DNA from: Sulfurovum sp.
GTDB taxonomy: Bacteria > Campylobacterota > Campylobacteria > Campylobacterales > Sulfurovaceae
DNA length: 64,000 nt
Assembly: GCA_016744875.1 (NCBI GenBank)
Contig: JADGDL010000002.1
Coordinates: forward strand, 48,896-112,895
Direction of reading: 5' to 3'
Part shown: piece by piece, positions 1 to 10,400 of the stretch
Numbering within the stretch: position 1 is the stretch's first letter
Layout: every line of letters begins with the position of its first letter
Position numbers and translations under genes: made by a program
The notes under the pieces: model-generated
Seen by the model: only the letters and a program-made list of their open reading frames with translations
Databases searched by the model: none
Told to the model about the DNA's origin: nothing

Positions 1-1694
1 AAATAAGAAAAGGCCTATTTCCAGCTGTTGGAGCAGTAAGAGATATAGGAACTACTGTGATCATAGAAGATGTTGCATATCCTATTGAGCATTTAGCAGC
101 AGGAACGCTAGAACTACAAAGTTTTTTTGAGAAACATCATTATGATGAAGCCCTTATTTTTGGTCATGCGCTTGAAGGTAACTTTCACTTTGTATTTACT
201 CAAGATTTTTCTGATGAAAAAGAAATAGCAAGATACGATGCATTTATGAATGACATCACGACAAGTGTTGCAGTGAAGTATCAAGGTAGTTTAAAAGCAG
301 AGCATGGAACAGGCAGAAACATGGCGGCTTTTATCGAATTAGAATGGGGTAAAACAGCACACGGATTAATGAGAGAAATAAAAAACATTTTTGATGAAAA
401 AAATATTTTAAATCCTGATGTAATCATAAATGATGATAAAGAAGTACACCTTAAGAACTTAAAACCTCTTCCAGCTACAAATCCTATTGTAGACACGTGT
501 ATAGAGTGTGGTTTTTGTGAGCCAGTTTGTCCATCAAATGCCATCACTTTTACACCAAGACATAGAATCGTCGCAAATAGAGAAATTTCAAGGCTAGAGA
601 GAGCAGGTGAGAATGAAGAGGCGCAAGAACTAAGAGATGCTTATGTATATGATGGACTGGAGACTTGTGCAACATGTTCATTATGTTCAACTGTTTGTCC
701 TGTAGGCATTGACACGGGTTCACTTACTAAACATTTAAGAGCAGAACAAAATACACCCTTACAAGAAAAAATTGCATCCGCTATTGCAAATAATTTTTCA
801 ACTACGCTTAGTGCAGTTAAGGTGGGTCTAGGTGGTGCAAATCTAACGCACTCTATTTTAGGTACATCACTTATGGGTGGTTTAACTTCTGGTCTTAGAA
901 AAGTAACAAATAACTCAATTCCAAAATGGAGTCATACTCTTCCAAAAGCAAATAAGATAGATCTTAATTTTGAAAATATAAGTAGTGATCGAAAAGTTGT
1001 TTATTTTCCCTCTTGTATAAGTAGAAGTATGGGACAAAGTAAAAATAATATTGAGGAACAAGCTTTATTTAACACAACTATAGAGCTATTTAAAAAAGCA
1101 GGTTTTGAGATACTAATACCCAATAGTGTAGATAATTTGTGTTGTGGTATGGCATTCGCTTCTAAAGGATTCACTTCTCAAGGAAAGAAAAAGTCAGATG
1201 AATTAGAAGCAGAATTGCTCAAAATTAGTAACAATGGCGAGTACCCTATATTTTGTGATACATCACCCTGTACTAAAAAAATGATAGAAAGTTTTGAGAG
1301 TGATTTAGATCTTTATGAGCCTATTGAGTTTACTCTGAAGTTTTTATTAAAACATTTAAAGTTTGAAAAAACGGATGAACCTATAGCTATTCACTCTACA
1401 TGTAGCTCAAGAAAACTGGGATTACATCAAAAGTTTATAGAACTTGCTCATATGTGTTCTTCTGATGTCACAGTTCCTAGTGATATACAATGTTGTGGTT
1501 TTGCAGGGGATAGAGGATTTAATTTCCCGGAGTTAAATGCATCAGCACTTAGAAATTTAAAACCATCTCTTAAAAAAGATATTAAAATGGCTTTCTCTAC
1601 AAGTATCACTTGTGAAATTGGTTTGAGTGAAAATAGCGGAATTGATTATAATTCGATTTTTTATCTTGTCAATAGATGTACAGAAGCTAACTAA
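1..1694 (+). CDS. D-lactate dehydrogenase (FAD-linked, Fe-S), 5' truncated by window edge
   Basis: This is the C-terminal 563 residues of a large FAD-linked oxidase that oxidises D-lactate to pyruvate at the membrane. The frame is open from base 3, so the GTG at 57 is internal and the true start lies left of the window. In order one sees the end of the FAD-oxidase C domain (KAEHGTGRNM near base 300), two 4Fe-4S clusters (CIECGFCEPVCP near 498 and CATCSLCSTVCP near 666), and two CCG domains (CCGMAF near 1140, CCGFAGDRG near 1490). This order matches the Dld family known from Campylobacter jejuni. The CCG repeats suggest electron transfer towards quinone or cytochrome c. A glycolate or 2-hydroxyglutarate oxidase is the main alternative, because the substrate-binding N-terminal half cannot be seen. 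Confidence 0.85.
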   Translation, partial: IRKGLFPAVGAVRDIGTTVIIEDVAYPIEHLAAGTLELQSFFEKHHYDEALIFGHALEGNFHFVFTQDFSDEKEIARYDAFMNDITTSVAVKYQGSLKAEHGTGRNMAAFIELEWGKTAHGLMREIKNIFDEKNILNPDVIINDDKEVHLKNLKPLPATNPIVDTCIECGFCEPVCPSNAITFTPRHRIVANREISRLERAGENEEAQELRDAYVYDGLETCATCSLCSTVCPVGIDTGSLTKHLRAEQNTPLQEKIASAIANNFSTTLSAVKVGLGGANLTHSILGTSLMGGLTSGLRKVTNNSIPKWSHTLPKANKIDLNFENISSDRKVVYFPSCISRSMGQSKNNIEEQALFNTTIELFKKAGFEILIPNSVDNLCCGMAFASKGFTSQGKKKSDELEAELLKISNNGEYPIFCDTSPCTKKMIESFESDLDLYEPIEFTLKFLLKHLKFEKTDEPIAIHSTCSSRKLGLHQKFIELAHMCSSDVTVPSDIQCCGFAGDRGFNFPELNASALRNLKPSLKKDIKMAFSTSITCEIGLSENSGIDYNSIFYLVNRCTEAN

Positions 1695-1697
1695 GTA

Positions 1698-2519
1698 TTA
1701 TAAGGATGATTCTTTACCTTGTATATAATGCATATAAAGGTATTTGATCTCTTCATCATCAAAATATGTATTCAAATCATTTTGAAGAACTGACTTTAAT
1801 TCTTTAACATTACGAATAGGTATTTCTTCAACACTATGTTCAAAAATTTTAAAATAATTACCATTTCGTAAGCTTCGAATTTCATTCTCATGAATCAGGG
1901 AAACAACCAAATTATTGACAAAGATGCCAGAAGGATGTTTATGAGAATAAAAGTGTCCCATTTCAAAGTCCGTTTCATAACAGGGATTCATATCAAATTG
2001 GGTGACCCGGTAAGGTTCATTGTTTTCTATTTTGACCATACCTAAAGTATTATCTTCATAGGTTTCAACGGTATATCCAATGTTTAAATGTGCTTTACTT
2101 ATTTTATTTCCAAACTTTACAGGGATACTTGGAGAGTGAAACCCAACACCTACATCGATTATATATTTCTCATCTTTAAAGTTTAACATGGTAAACCGAT
2201 GGGTTTGTGGTACTTCATGATTGGTATTGTTTATCACACGGGCCAGAAAAAACTCTACATCAAAACCAAGTTCTTTTAAAACTTCATATAAAAGTTTATT
2301 ATGTTCAAAACAGTAGCCACCTCTTTTTTGCTTAACTATAGTTTCATAAATATCTGATAACTCTAAGGAAATTTTATTTTTTAATAACACTTTCCCACTT
2401 GAAAAAGAAAATGTTGACAGATGGGATTGAATAAGTTTAGTAATATCTTCTAAATTTTTTATAGGCTTGTGAAAACCCAATGTTTTTAAATATTTGTTTA
2501 CGATGGGTTCTTTTTCCAT
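1698..2519 (-). CDS. nat: arylamine N-acetyltransferase
   Basis: A 273-residue member of the NAT family, which transfers an acetyl or other acyl group from CoA to arylamines or hydrazines. The catalytic triad is visible: Cys70 in RGGYCFEHN, His107 in THRFTML and Asp122 in IIDVGVGF. The length is normal for the family. It lies one base downstream of the MFS carrier gene on the same strand, so the two are probably cotranscribed. The pairing suggests handling of one aromatic amine compound by export and acetylation, but the substrate is unknown. Confidence 0.9.
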   Translation of the reverse strand: MEKEPIVNKYLKTLGFHKPIKNLEDITKLIQSHLSTFSFSSGKVLLKNKISLELSDIYETIVKQKRGGYCFEHNKLLYEVLKELGFDVEFFLARVINNTNHEVPQTHRFTMLNFKDEKYIIDVGVGFHSPSIPVKFGNKISKAHLNIGYTVETYEDNTLGMVKIENNEPYRVTQFDMNPCYETDFEMGHFYSHKHPSGIFVNNLVVSLIHENEIRSLRNGNYFKIFEHSVEEIPIRNVKELKSVLQNDLNTYFDDEEIKYLYMHYIQGKESSL

Positions 2520-2520
2520 T

Positions 2521-3699
2521 TTATTTTTTTATGGGTTCAATTTTTTTAGCATAGAGTAAAAACAATATCCCAATAAATACAATGAATGCTGTAACATACA
2601 ATGTAGAATCATAATTCCCATAATAATCAACCAAAGCGACACTGTAGAGTGGTGCACCGACCTGGCCTATACCGTAGGCTGCTGTCATAGCCCCCATGAG
2701 TACTACAGGGTTTTTTCCTGCCAATTGACCACCAAGATTTAAAAAGAGTGCCACAAGTCCTATGAAAGTACTCCCATAAAGTGCACCGCTTAGTAGGTTC
2801 AGCGTTAAGTTGTTACTAAATGCAGGTATGAGTATACCAACTATTTGTAGAACCATAGCAACAATGATCACATTGACACTCCCGTAGGTATGTGCCCATC
2901 TCAAACAAAGTATGGAAGAGGGGATACCTGCGATACCCACAATAAGCCAACCAAGATTTCCATACCCCTCTAAGCCCTCTAGAGAATTGATGATATCTGG
3001 TAGAAAGGTTGCTTGCACTACAAACCCGACACCTTCAGTAAAATAAGCCAAGATCAAAAGAATGACATAGGTAGAAAATATCGATTTGGATAGAGTATGC
3101 TTCACTGCTGCCTTTTTGATCTCTTTATCGAAAGATAAAATATAAAGAGAGTAAAAACTAACGATAAATGCAAAAATAGATAAACCAAGCCATGCATCAG
3201 CCCATGTTCCATTTCTGAGAATATATTGGCTTATGATCTCTGAGACTGCGATAGAAAAACCAATACCACTGAAGTGTATACCCATAGCCTTTGTCTTGTT
3301 TTCAAAGTTTAGCTTGAGCATGACAATAGATCCTCCTACGATGAGAACCATAGCCGACCCAAATCCGGCGATAACTCTTGAGACTAACCACAGTGTTTCA
3401 TTTGTAGTCGTAGCAAGTACAAGTGTCGTAATAATGCTTAGTATCATACCTATTCTGAAGTACTTGACTTTTGTATTGATGTCTTTGATAAATATGGAAA
3501 AAATAGCACCTGCCAAATATCCTGCAAAATTAAATGCTGCCAACACGCCGGCATAGGTAAGTGTCAGGAAGTCATCAAGCATATAAGGAAGTAGTGAAGT
3601 AAAGGCAAACCTTGCTACACCCATTCCTGCAATTATGGCCAGAATGCCTGCAAGGAGGATAGCAGTATTATTATTTTTATCTAAAAGAGTTTTTATCAT
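2521..3699 (-). CDS. MFS transporter, YbfB/YjiJ type
   Basis: A 392-residue, roughly 12-span major facilitator protein of the inner membrane. The N-terminal phrase with GVARFAFT and LLPYML in the first helices is typical of the YbfB/YjiJ family, whose substrates are not known. The final residues are a short basic cytoplasmic tail. It is the first gene of a two-gene unit with the N-acetyltransferase. The ATG at 3699 is followed directly by a hydrophilic stretch and the first helix, so the start is sound. It could export an amine or a small aromatic, which is inference from the neighbour only. Confidence 0.8.
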   Translation of the reverse strand: MIKTLLDKNNNTAILLAGILAIIAGMGVARFAFTSLLPYMLDDFLTLTYAGVLAAFNFAGYLAGAIFSIFIKDINTKVKYFRIGMILSIITTLVLATTTNETLWLVSRVIAGFGSAMVLIVGGSIVMLKLNFENKTKAMGIHFSGIGFSIAVSEIISQYILRNGTWADAWLGLSIFAFIVSFYSLYILSFDKEIKKAAVKHTLSKSIFSTYVILLILAYFTEGVGFVVQATFLPDIINSLEGLEGYGNLGWLIVGIAGIPSSILCLRWAHTYGSVNVIIVAMVLQIVGILIPAFSNNLTLNLLSGALYGSTFIGLVALFLNLGGQLAGKNPVVLMGAMTAAYGIGQVGAPLYSVALVDYYGNYDSTLYVTAFIVFIGILFLLYAKKIEPIKK

Positions 3700-3822
3700 G
3701 CTTGTCTTTTTTTTAGATTATAGTGAGTGTAGACTTAATAGTAAAATATAATCCAGAAATAAACGTTTTAGAAAAAGATAATTTTGATATACTCTCAAAT
3801 ATTTACAATCTAAGGAATTCAG

Positions 3823-4455
3823 ATGGAAGCAAATTTTTGGCACAACTTATGGGAAACAAATGCAACAGGTTGGCATTTAGGTGATACCAATCCTTTTCTA
3901 TTGGAATTTTTTGAGCAATTAGAACTAAAAACAGACCACAGAATTTTTATACCATTATGTGGTAAAACAAGAGACATTAAATGGCTTTTAGACTCAGGGC
4001 ATAAAGTTGTAGGAGCAGAATTAAATGAGAATGCAATCCAAGAACTTTTTGCATCACTTTTACTCCAACCAAAAGTACAAAAAGTTGGACAACTAACGCT
4101 TTACAGTGCAAAGGATATTGATATCTTTGTTGGAGATATTTTTGAACTCAATAAAGAGGTTTTAGGTAATGTAGATGCTATATATGATAGAGGTGCATTG
4201 GTAGCACTTCCTAAAGAAATGCGTATTCAATATACTTCACTACTATGTAATATTACAGAATCTGCACCACAACTTCTAATAAACTTTGAATACGATCAAA
4301 GTCTATTAGAAGGTCCTCCATTTTCAATTACGAAAACTGAAATTGAAGAGCATTACCTTGAATTCTATGATATTAAATTGTTGAAAAGTTTACATCTTGA
4401 AGATGGCCCATTTACAGAGGTAAGTGCTAATGAAAATATTTGGTTATTAAATTAG
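3823..4455 (+). CDS. tpm: thiopurine S-methyltransferase family protein
   Basis: A 210-residue SAM-dependent methyltransferase of the TPMT family. The family opening (FWHNLWETNATGWH), the SAM-binding segment around residues 40-67 (IFIPLCGKTRDIKWL, then GHKVVGAEL) and the acidic motif before YDRGALVALP are all present. Bacterial homologues methylate selenium, tellurium or thiol compounds; the natural substrate here is not known. A good AAGGAA ribosome site precedes the ATG. It is a single gene between two oppositely oriented neighbours. Confidence 0.87.
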   Translation: MEANFWHNLWETNATGWHLGDTNPFLLEFFEQLELKTDHRIFIPLCGKTRDIKWLLDSGHKVVGAELNENAIQELFASLLLQPKVQKVGQLTLYSAKDIDIFVGDIFELNKEVLGNVDAIYDRGALVALPKEMRIQYTSLLCNITESAPQLLINFEYDQSLLEGPPFSITKTEIEEHYLEFYDIKLLKSLHLEDGPFTEVSANENIWLLN

Positions 4456-4470
4456 AAATATATTTTGATT

Positions 4471-5643
4471 TTATCTCTTTTGTATATCTATATTACAAGG
4501 TTTAGGCGGTAATTTGGCTACATCAGGTTTATAATATCTCACAACAAAGTAGTACGGTTCACCTTTGTTGACCGGCATCCAGTAAGTACCGTTTTTAGGA
4601 TCTTCAATACTAAAAGTAACGGTGATATTTCCATTTTCATCCGGTTTAGTATTATATGCGTTATATATGTCGTTTTTATTAGCGATAGTATTACGTGTTA
4701 ACGCACTGTAACGCGTAACAGACCAGAAGAGTTCTACACCTTCAGGTTTATAGGGAAAGATAAATACTTCTGTTTTATCACCGTTTAAAACCTCGTCATT
4801 ACAGTTTGTAAAGTATGGTGCATAATAAGCGTGATGAATAGGTAAACTAAGGTGACCAACTATAGCTGCTGCCCTATACTCAGCATCGTCGCTGTGTGGC
4901 TCTTCACTGTCGATCGCACCAAACATACCAGTATTACCTGTTGCACTAAATTTAGGTGCTATATGACCAATATATTGACTTGTCTGTTCGTAGTTCTCTT
5001 TGCTAAAACGCACTTTTGAAACTAAAAACTGTATATTCTCTGGATAAATGTTATGCGTATCCATGGTAAATTTGACAGGATCTTCAATAACGAGATCGTT
5101 ACTGCTTGGGGCGGTAAGTTTAATTTTTTTTTGGATAGGAAGTATGTTGATTATATCTGCATTATTCTTTACCTGTATACGAATGAAGAGATGAGGGTAT
5201 AAACCACGAGACTCAATGACTATTGCGTCTTCTGGTACTTTCATCTCTTTGCCTTTAAGTACGAAAGCATATTTACCGACAGGTTGTATCTCATCGTAAA
5301 TGGTATAGTGCTCTTGATCGGCTATCTGTATAGAGAAGTAACGATCATCTTCAACTTCTGGAAATTCAACAATTACAGGACCCTCTGTTAAGTCTATCAC
5401 CGCTTTTGTATAAATGTGGTCCAAGGCTGGTGTAAGAACAGGGTTAGTCCCTTCGGTAGCTAACTTTGTAGTATGAAATAGCTTATTTGTCCCTCCTGCC
5501 TGCTTTGCTGTTGTTTCCAAATAAACAGCGTGATGATACACTTTAAATGCATGAAGATCAGAATCTGAAGGGCGTTCAGGTGTAACAGTGGCACTAAGAT
5601 ATGTTGCAAGTATTAATACCAAAATCAGAATTAATCTTTTCAT
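4471..5643 (-). CDS. DUF1254/DUF1214 domain protein, exported
   Basis: A 390-residue protein with an N-terminal signal peptide (hydrophobic ILILVLILATYLSA). The DUF1254 part occupies roughly residues 35-150 (VYLETTAKQ, then AVIDLTEGPVIVEFP and DRYFSIQIAD), and the DUF1214 part the C-terminal third (FWSVTRYSALT, then GTYWMPVNKGEPYYFVVRYY). The biochemical role of this widespread family is unsettled. It is divergent from the TetR gene across a 190-base gap, so it may answer to the same regulator; this is not shown by the sequence alone. Confidence 0.85.
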   Translation of the reverse strand: MKRLILILVLILATYLSATVTPERPSDSDLHAFKVYHHAVYLETTAKQAGGTNKLFHTTKLATEGTNPVLTPALDHIYTKAVIDLTEGPVIVEFPEVEDDRYFSIQIADQEHYTIYDEIQPVGKYAFVLKGKEMKVPEDAIVIESRGLYPHLFIRIQVKNNADIINILPIQKKIKLTAPSSNDLVIEDPVKFTMDTHNIYPENIQFLVSKVRFSKENYEQTSQYIGHIAPKFSATGNTGMFGAIDSEEPHSDDAEYRAAAIVGHLSLPIHHAYYAPYFTNCNDEVLNGDKTEVFIFPYKPEGVELFWSVTRYSALTRNTIANKNDIYNAYNTKPDENGNITVTFSIEDPKNGTYWMPVNKGEPYYFVVRYYKPDVAKLPPKPCNIDIQKR

Positions 5644-5809
5644 CTTTTATCCTTTGGTGGTTTAACAGTGAACTTCATAAATTATACTCAAAATATTTTC
5701 ATATTGCAATAATTGTTTTTAGTATCAAAAACTTATAACGTTTTGAAAGAATATATTGCAAATAATAACCAGCATGTGTTTTGTTTCAGTTATAAGTGAT
5801 AAAATGAAA

Positions 5810-5823
5810 ACTGACTAATCAGT
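5810..5823. promoter_or_regulatory. probable TetR operator (palindrome ACTGACTAATCAGT)
   Basis: A perfect inverted repeat, ACTGA-CTAA-TCAGT, ends 12 bases before the ATG of the TetR gene and abuts its GGGAGG ribosome site. An overlapping register GACT-AATC-AGTC extends it by one base. The position in the 5' leader is typical of TetR autoregulation and control of the downstream efflux operon. Binding is inferred, not shown. Confidence 0.55.
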
Positions 5824-5835
5824 CGGGAGGTAGTA

Positions 5836-6402
5836 ATGGGTACAGAAAAACGTGAGAAAATACTTAAAACTGCGATGAGCCTTTTTGTTGAAAAGGGTAT
5901 TCAAGGTACTGCCACATCTTTGATTGCCAAAGAAGCTGGCGTTGCAACGGGAACATTGTTTCATCATTTTAAGACAAAAGAAGATCTGGTTCATGCCCTT
6001 TACAATTCTATATTTGATTCGATTCTTGAATATCAGGAAAGATACTTTAATCCTAAAACAAGTGTATACGAACGTCTACGTCAGATCTGGAAACTTGATA
6101 TAGAATGGGGAACTTCTCATGTTGAGTACACGCATTTTATGGAACGATATTCATTTTTTTACTATGCTAGTGAATTAGCTATTAACGAAGCTTGCGAACG
6201 TTTTAAGCCCTGTATGAATACCTTTAACGACGCTATTAATCAAAAGATCATGAAAATTGATGATGTTAACTATGTATCGGACCATTATATCTGGAACATT
6301 CGTATGAATACTATCTATTTCATTGATCATCCTGAACAGTGCACACCCGAAAACATTGAAAAAACATTTGAGATCTACTGGAATGGAATTTCTCATACTT
6401 AA
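5836..6402 (+). CDS. TetR/AcrR family transcriptional regulator
   Basis: A 188-residue repressor. The N-terminal helix-turn-helix lies at about residues 23-56 (GTATSLIAKEAGVATGTLF, then HHFKTKEDLV). The C-terminal ligand domain is rich in aromatic residues (FFYYASE), as expected for a hydrophobic-ligand pocket. It is the first gene of an operon with adaptor, pump and TolC genes, so it most likely represses efflux until an inducer binds. A strong GGGAGG site precedes the ATG. Confidence 0.92.
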   Translation: MGTEKREKILKTAMSLFVEKGIQGTATSLIAKEAGVATGTLFHHFKTKEDLVHALYNSIFDSILEYQERYFNPKTSVYERLRQIWKLDIEWGTSHVEYTHFMERYSFFYYASELAINEACERFKPCMNTFNDAINQKIMKIDDVNYVSDHYIWNIRMNTIYFIDHPEQCTPENIEKTFEIYWNGISHT

Positions 6403-6428
6403 TATATACAAATAATAAAAGGAATATT

Positions 6429-7472
6429 ATGAAATATCTTTTACCTGCTTTATTGATCGCTTCATTTTGGCTTGAGGCTGCTGAAGCACCAAAAGCACCA
6501 CCGCCATCGCTTGTTACGACTGCTCCTGTAACTCAGGGGATTGTTAATCCTCTTCAGACTTATGTTGGCACACTCTATTATGATAAGAAGAGTAAACTTG
6601 CTTCAGAATTTGAGGGCTTAGTTAGTACACTTGCTTTTCGTGAAGGTCAACATGTTCTTAAAGATACTGTTTTGATCGAACTCGATAGTCAAGTACTTCA
6701 GGCAAATATCGCGGCCAAAAGATCAAGCCTGAAAGCGCTTGAGGCAGATTTGGCACGGCAAGAGCGTGATTTTAAACGTACCAAGGCACTCCATGATAGA
6801 AATAGTGTCTCACAAAGCAATTATGACCAGGTTTTCTATGGTATGGAAAAATTACGTGCTTCTACCAATGCCGTAAGTAATGAACTTAAAGCCATGATGA
6901 CCCAACTAGAAAAAACACGAATAAAAGCACCGTTTGATGCAGTTATAGCAACGCGAAACGTTGAAGTTGGTGAATGGGTTGGGAAAGGTAATGTGATTGC
7001 TACATTGGTAGCTATAGATACTATTGAAGCACGTCTGAACATTCCTGCTCGTCTGATAGATACTTTAAAAAGTTATAAAAGCTTTCAAGCATATATCGAA
7101 AAACGTGAGATTGAAGTGACACTTAAAAGCGTCATCCCTGTTGCAGATACGGCGACACGTACTTTCCCAGTTAAGCTAAATGTCCCCAAAAATGCAGGCC
7201 TTATTGAAGGAATGCGCATTGATGTTAAAGTCCCGATACTCAAAGAACAAACATCGTTTATGGTCCCACGTGACGCTGTCATTAAGCGTTTTGGACAGAC
7301 CGTCGTGTTTGCAGCTATTGATGGTATGGCAGTAATGATCCCTGTAAATGTTATAGGTTATAAAATGAATCTTGCTGCTATCTCCGGTGAAGGTTTAGCA
7401 CAACAGATGCGCATTGTCATTAAGGGTAATGAGCGTATTTTTCCAAATATGCCTGTGATGGAAAAGAAGTAA
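6429..7472 (+). CDS. RND efflux periplasmic adaptor
   Basis: A 347-residue membrane-fusion protein that links the inner-membrane pump to the TolC channel. It has a signal peptide (MKYLLPALLIASFWLEAAEA), a biotinyl-lipoyl-like hairpin domain split by a short coiled coil (about residues 80-165, with DRNSVSQSNYDQ), then beta-barrel and membrane-proximal domains. There is no lipobox cysteine, so it is probably soluble or held by the complex. It is slightly short for the family. The gene lies 26 bases after tetR and 3 bases before the pump. Confidence 0.92.
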   Translation: MKYLLPALLIASFWLEAAEAPKAPPPSLVTTAPVTQGIVNPLQTYVGTLYYDKKSKLASEFEGLVSTLAFREGQHVLKDTVLIELDSQVLQANIAAKRSSLKALEADLARQERDFKRTKALHDRNSVSQSNYDQVFYGMEKLRASTNAVSNELKAMMTQLEKTRIKAPFDAVIATRNVEVGEWVGKGNVIATLVAIDTIEARLNIPARLIDTLKSYKSFQAYIEKREIEVTLKSVIPVADTATRTFPVKLNVPKNAGLIEGMRIDVKVPILKEQTSFMVPRDAVIKRFGQTVVFAAIDGMAVMIPVNVIGYKMNLAAISGEGLAQQMRIVIKGNERIFPNMPVMEKK

Positions 7473-7475
7473 GTT

Positions 7476-10400
7476 ATGAATATAATTGACTTATCTATTA
7501 AAAAACCGGTAAGTATCCTTGTTGGTGTAATATTGATCTTAATGTTTGGTGCAGTTGCCTTGAAAACGCTACCTTATCAGTTGACTCCAAGTGTCACCCA
7601 ACCTGAGATCGGTGTTAGAACCATTTGGCCTGGCGCGACACCAAATGAAGTTGAACGTGACATCATTGATAAACAGGAAGAACAACTTAAATCGACCCCA
7701 AATCTCGTCTCTTATGAAGCAACAGCTTCAGATAATCTTGGAGAGATCACCTTGACCTTTAGCATAGGTACAGATATGAATAAGGCCCTGCTCGAAGTCT
7801 CCAATAAACTCAATCAGGTCGAAAGTTATCCTGAAAATGTCTTGCAGCCGGTTATTGCATCTGCAGGTTCAAATGCTTCACCGGTTATATGGATGGGATT
7901 TGCGACCAATGAAGAGAATACGAAAGATATTGATACTTACAAAACCTATCTAGAAAATGATATTAAGGAACAGTTTGAACGACTTGAAGGTGTTGCAAGT
8001 GTCTTTATACCCGGTGGTACAGAAGAGCAGATGCATATTAAGCTCTTTCCTGAGCGTTTGGCAGCCTACGGTCTAAGTATTGATCAGGTTGCCCAAGCAA
8101 TTCAGAATGAAAACCGTGACACTGCAGCGGGTACGGTCGACATTGATCGTCGTACCTATCGTGTACGTACCAAAGCGCGTTTTACTTCTATTCAATCCCT
8201 TGAGCAGATGGTGCTCTTTAATGATGGTCAACGCAGTATTCGTCTTCTTGATGTGGCTACGGTATCAAGAGGCTATGAAAAAGTTGTCGCAAATATTTTA
8301 TCAGGAACAGCAAAAGGATTACAGAAGTCGCTTGTCTACGGTATCCGCGTTGATCCTGATGCAAATGTAGTTGATACAACAGACCGTGTAGAAGCTGTCG
8401 TCACATACCTGAATGCATCCGTCCTTCCAGCCAAGAATATTCATTTAAAATGGTTCTACGATCAACGTGAATATATTCAAGGTGCCATAGACCTTGTTCA
8501 ACAGAATATTCTCATTGGAGGTATTCTGGCTATTATAGTACTGCTGTTGTTTTTACGTTCACTCTCATCAACTACTGTTGTTGCTATGGCTATTCCTGTA
8601 AGTATCGTTTCAACATTTATAGTCTTAAATATTATGGATCGTAGTCTTAATACCATTTCATTAGCAGGGATATCCTTTGCTGTGGGTATGCTGCTTGACA
8701 GTGCCATCGTTGTTCTGGAAAACATCGATCGTCACCGTAAAATGGGTAAAGGTTTCTTTGACGCAGCGCATGATGGTACTATGGAAGTTTGGGGTGCATT
8801 GATCGCTTCAGCCTTGACAACTATCGCAGTCTTCTTACCGGTCATTTTATTGGAGTCCGAGGCGGGTCAGCTTTTTAAAGATATTGCCATTGCCGTAACA
8901 GCAGCCATTATCTTTTCACTTTTTGTATCCATCTCAGTGATTCCTATGCTCTGGACACAACTGATGAAGTATACTAGCAAGGAGCATCAACTAAGTAGTG
9001 AAGAGCTTACTGTAAAGCATCAGCATGAAAGTATTTTGATGACACTGGGTGGGAAAGTGAATAACTTCTTCATGCGTATCGTTAATTGGAGTCTTAAACA
9101 TCGACGGAACCAGTTTACCACTATCATATCTATGGCACTCATATCAGTTGTAACCATCTGGATGCTGTTCCCAAAAATGGAATATCTTCCTCAGGGAAAC
9201 CAGAATCTTATTCTCAATATTTTAATCCCGCCACCAGGCCTTTCCGTTGAAGAGTCAAAAGAGGTGGGGCACGGACTGTATGAGTATATGAAACCACATT
9301 ATGAAGAAGAAGTAAAAGGCATCCCACCTATTAAGCATACCTTCTATGTTGCTGCAGGTGATTTTATTATTCAGGGTATGATATCTAAAGAAGAACAGCG
9401 TGCCAGAGAATATATTCCGTTTATGATGCCTGCGGTGAACAGTTATCCGGGTATTTTTGGTCTTACTCTACAGAGTGGCGTATTTGAACAAGGTATTGGA
9501 GAAGGACGTAGCGTTGATATTGATATTAGCGGTGAAAATATTGAGACACTGGCAAATATAGGCGGTATGCTTTTTGGTGCACTTTCCCAACAAATGATAG
9601 GTGCGCAAATAAGACCGGTACCTTCCATCGAATTGTTGTTTCCTGAAGCACACCTCTTCCCTGATCGAAATGCTTTAGCCTCTGTCGGGCTTAATAGCAG
9701 TAGTTTTGGGTTTGCCGCTGATGTACTGCTGGATGGACGTAAGATCAGTGAGTATACTGAAGAAGGAAAGAAATCTATTGATCTAATTCTTAAATCCTAT
9801 GATGAACAGATCAATTCTCCTGAAGCCCTGTATATGACACAAGTTGCGACACCTGCAGCAGGACTCGTTCCAATGTCGGAACTCTCATCCTTAGAACATA
9901 CGACAGGTATTACGAAGATTCGTCATGTTGGAGGTAAACGTACTATCACTCTTCAAGTAACTCCGCCGATAAGTATGACGCTTGAAGAGGCTGTTGAACG
10001 TTTAGATGGGACATTAAATAAAATGCGTGAAGGTGGTATGTTCAAAGGAGCAGAAGTGACACTCGCGGGTAACGCAGATAAACTTGTTGAGACGGTCAAT
10101 TCCATGAAATGGAGTCTACTGTTTGCACTGGTGATCATATATCTGTTGATGAGTGCACTTTTTGGAAACTTTATCTATCCTCTGGTGATCATGTTTACTG
10201 TTCCTATGGCGATGGCTGGTGGATTTATCGGCCTGGAATTAACAAATAAATTTTTGAGCCCTCAACCGCTTGATGTTTTGACAATGCTTGGTTTTATGAT
10301 TCTGATTGGGATCGTTGTTAATAATGCCATCTTGATCGTATATCAGTCACTCAATAATGTCCGATACCATGCTATGGAGTATAAAGAATCTATTATAGAA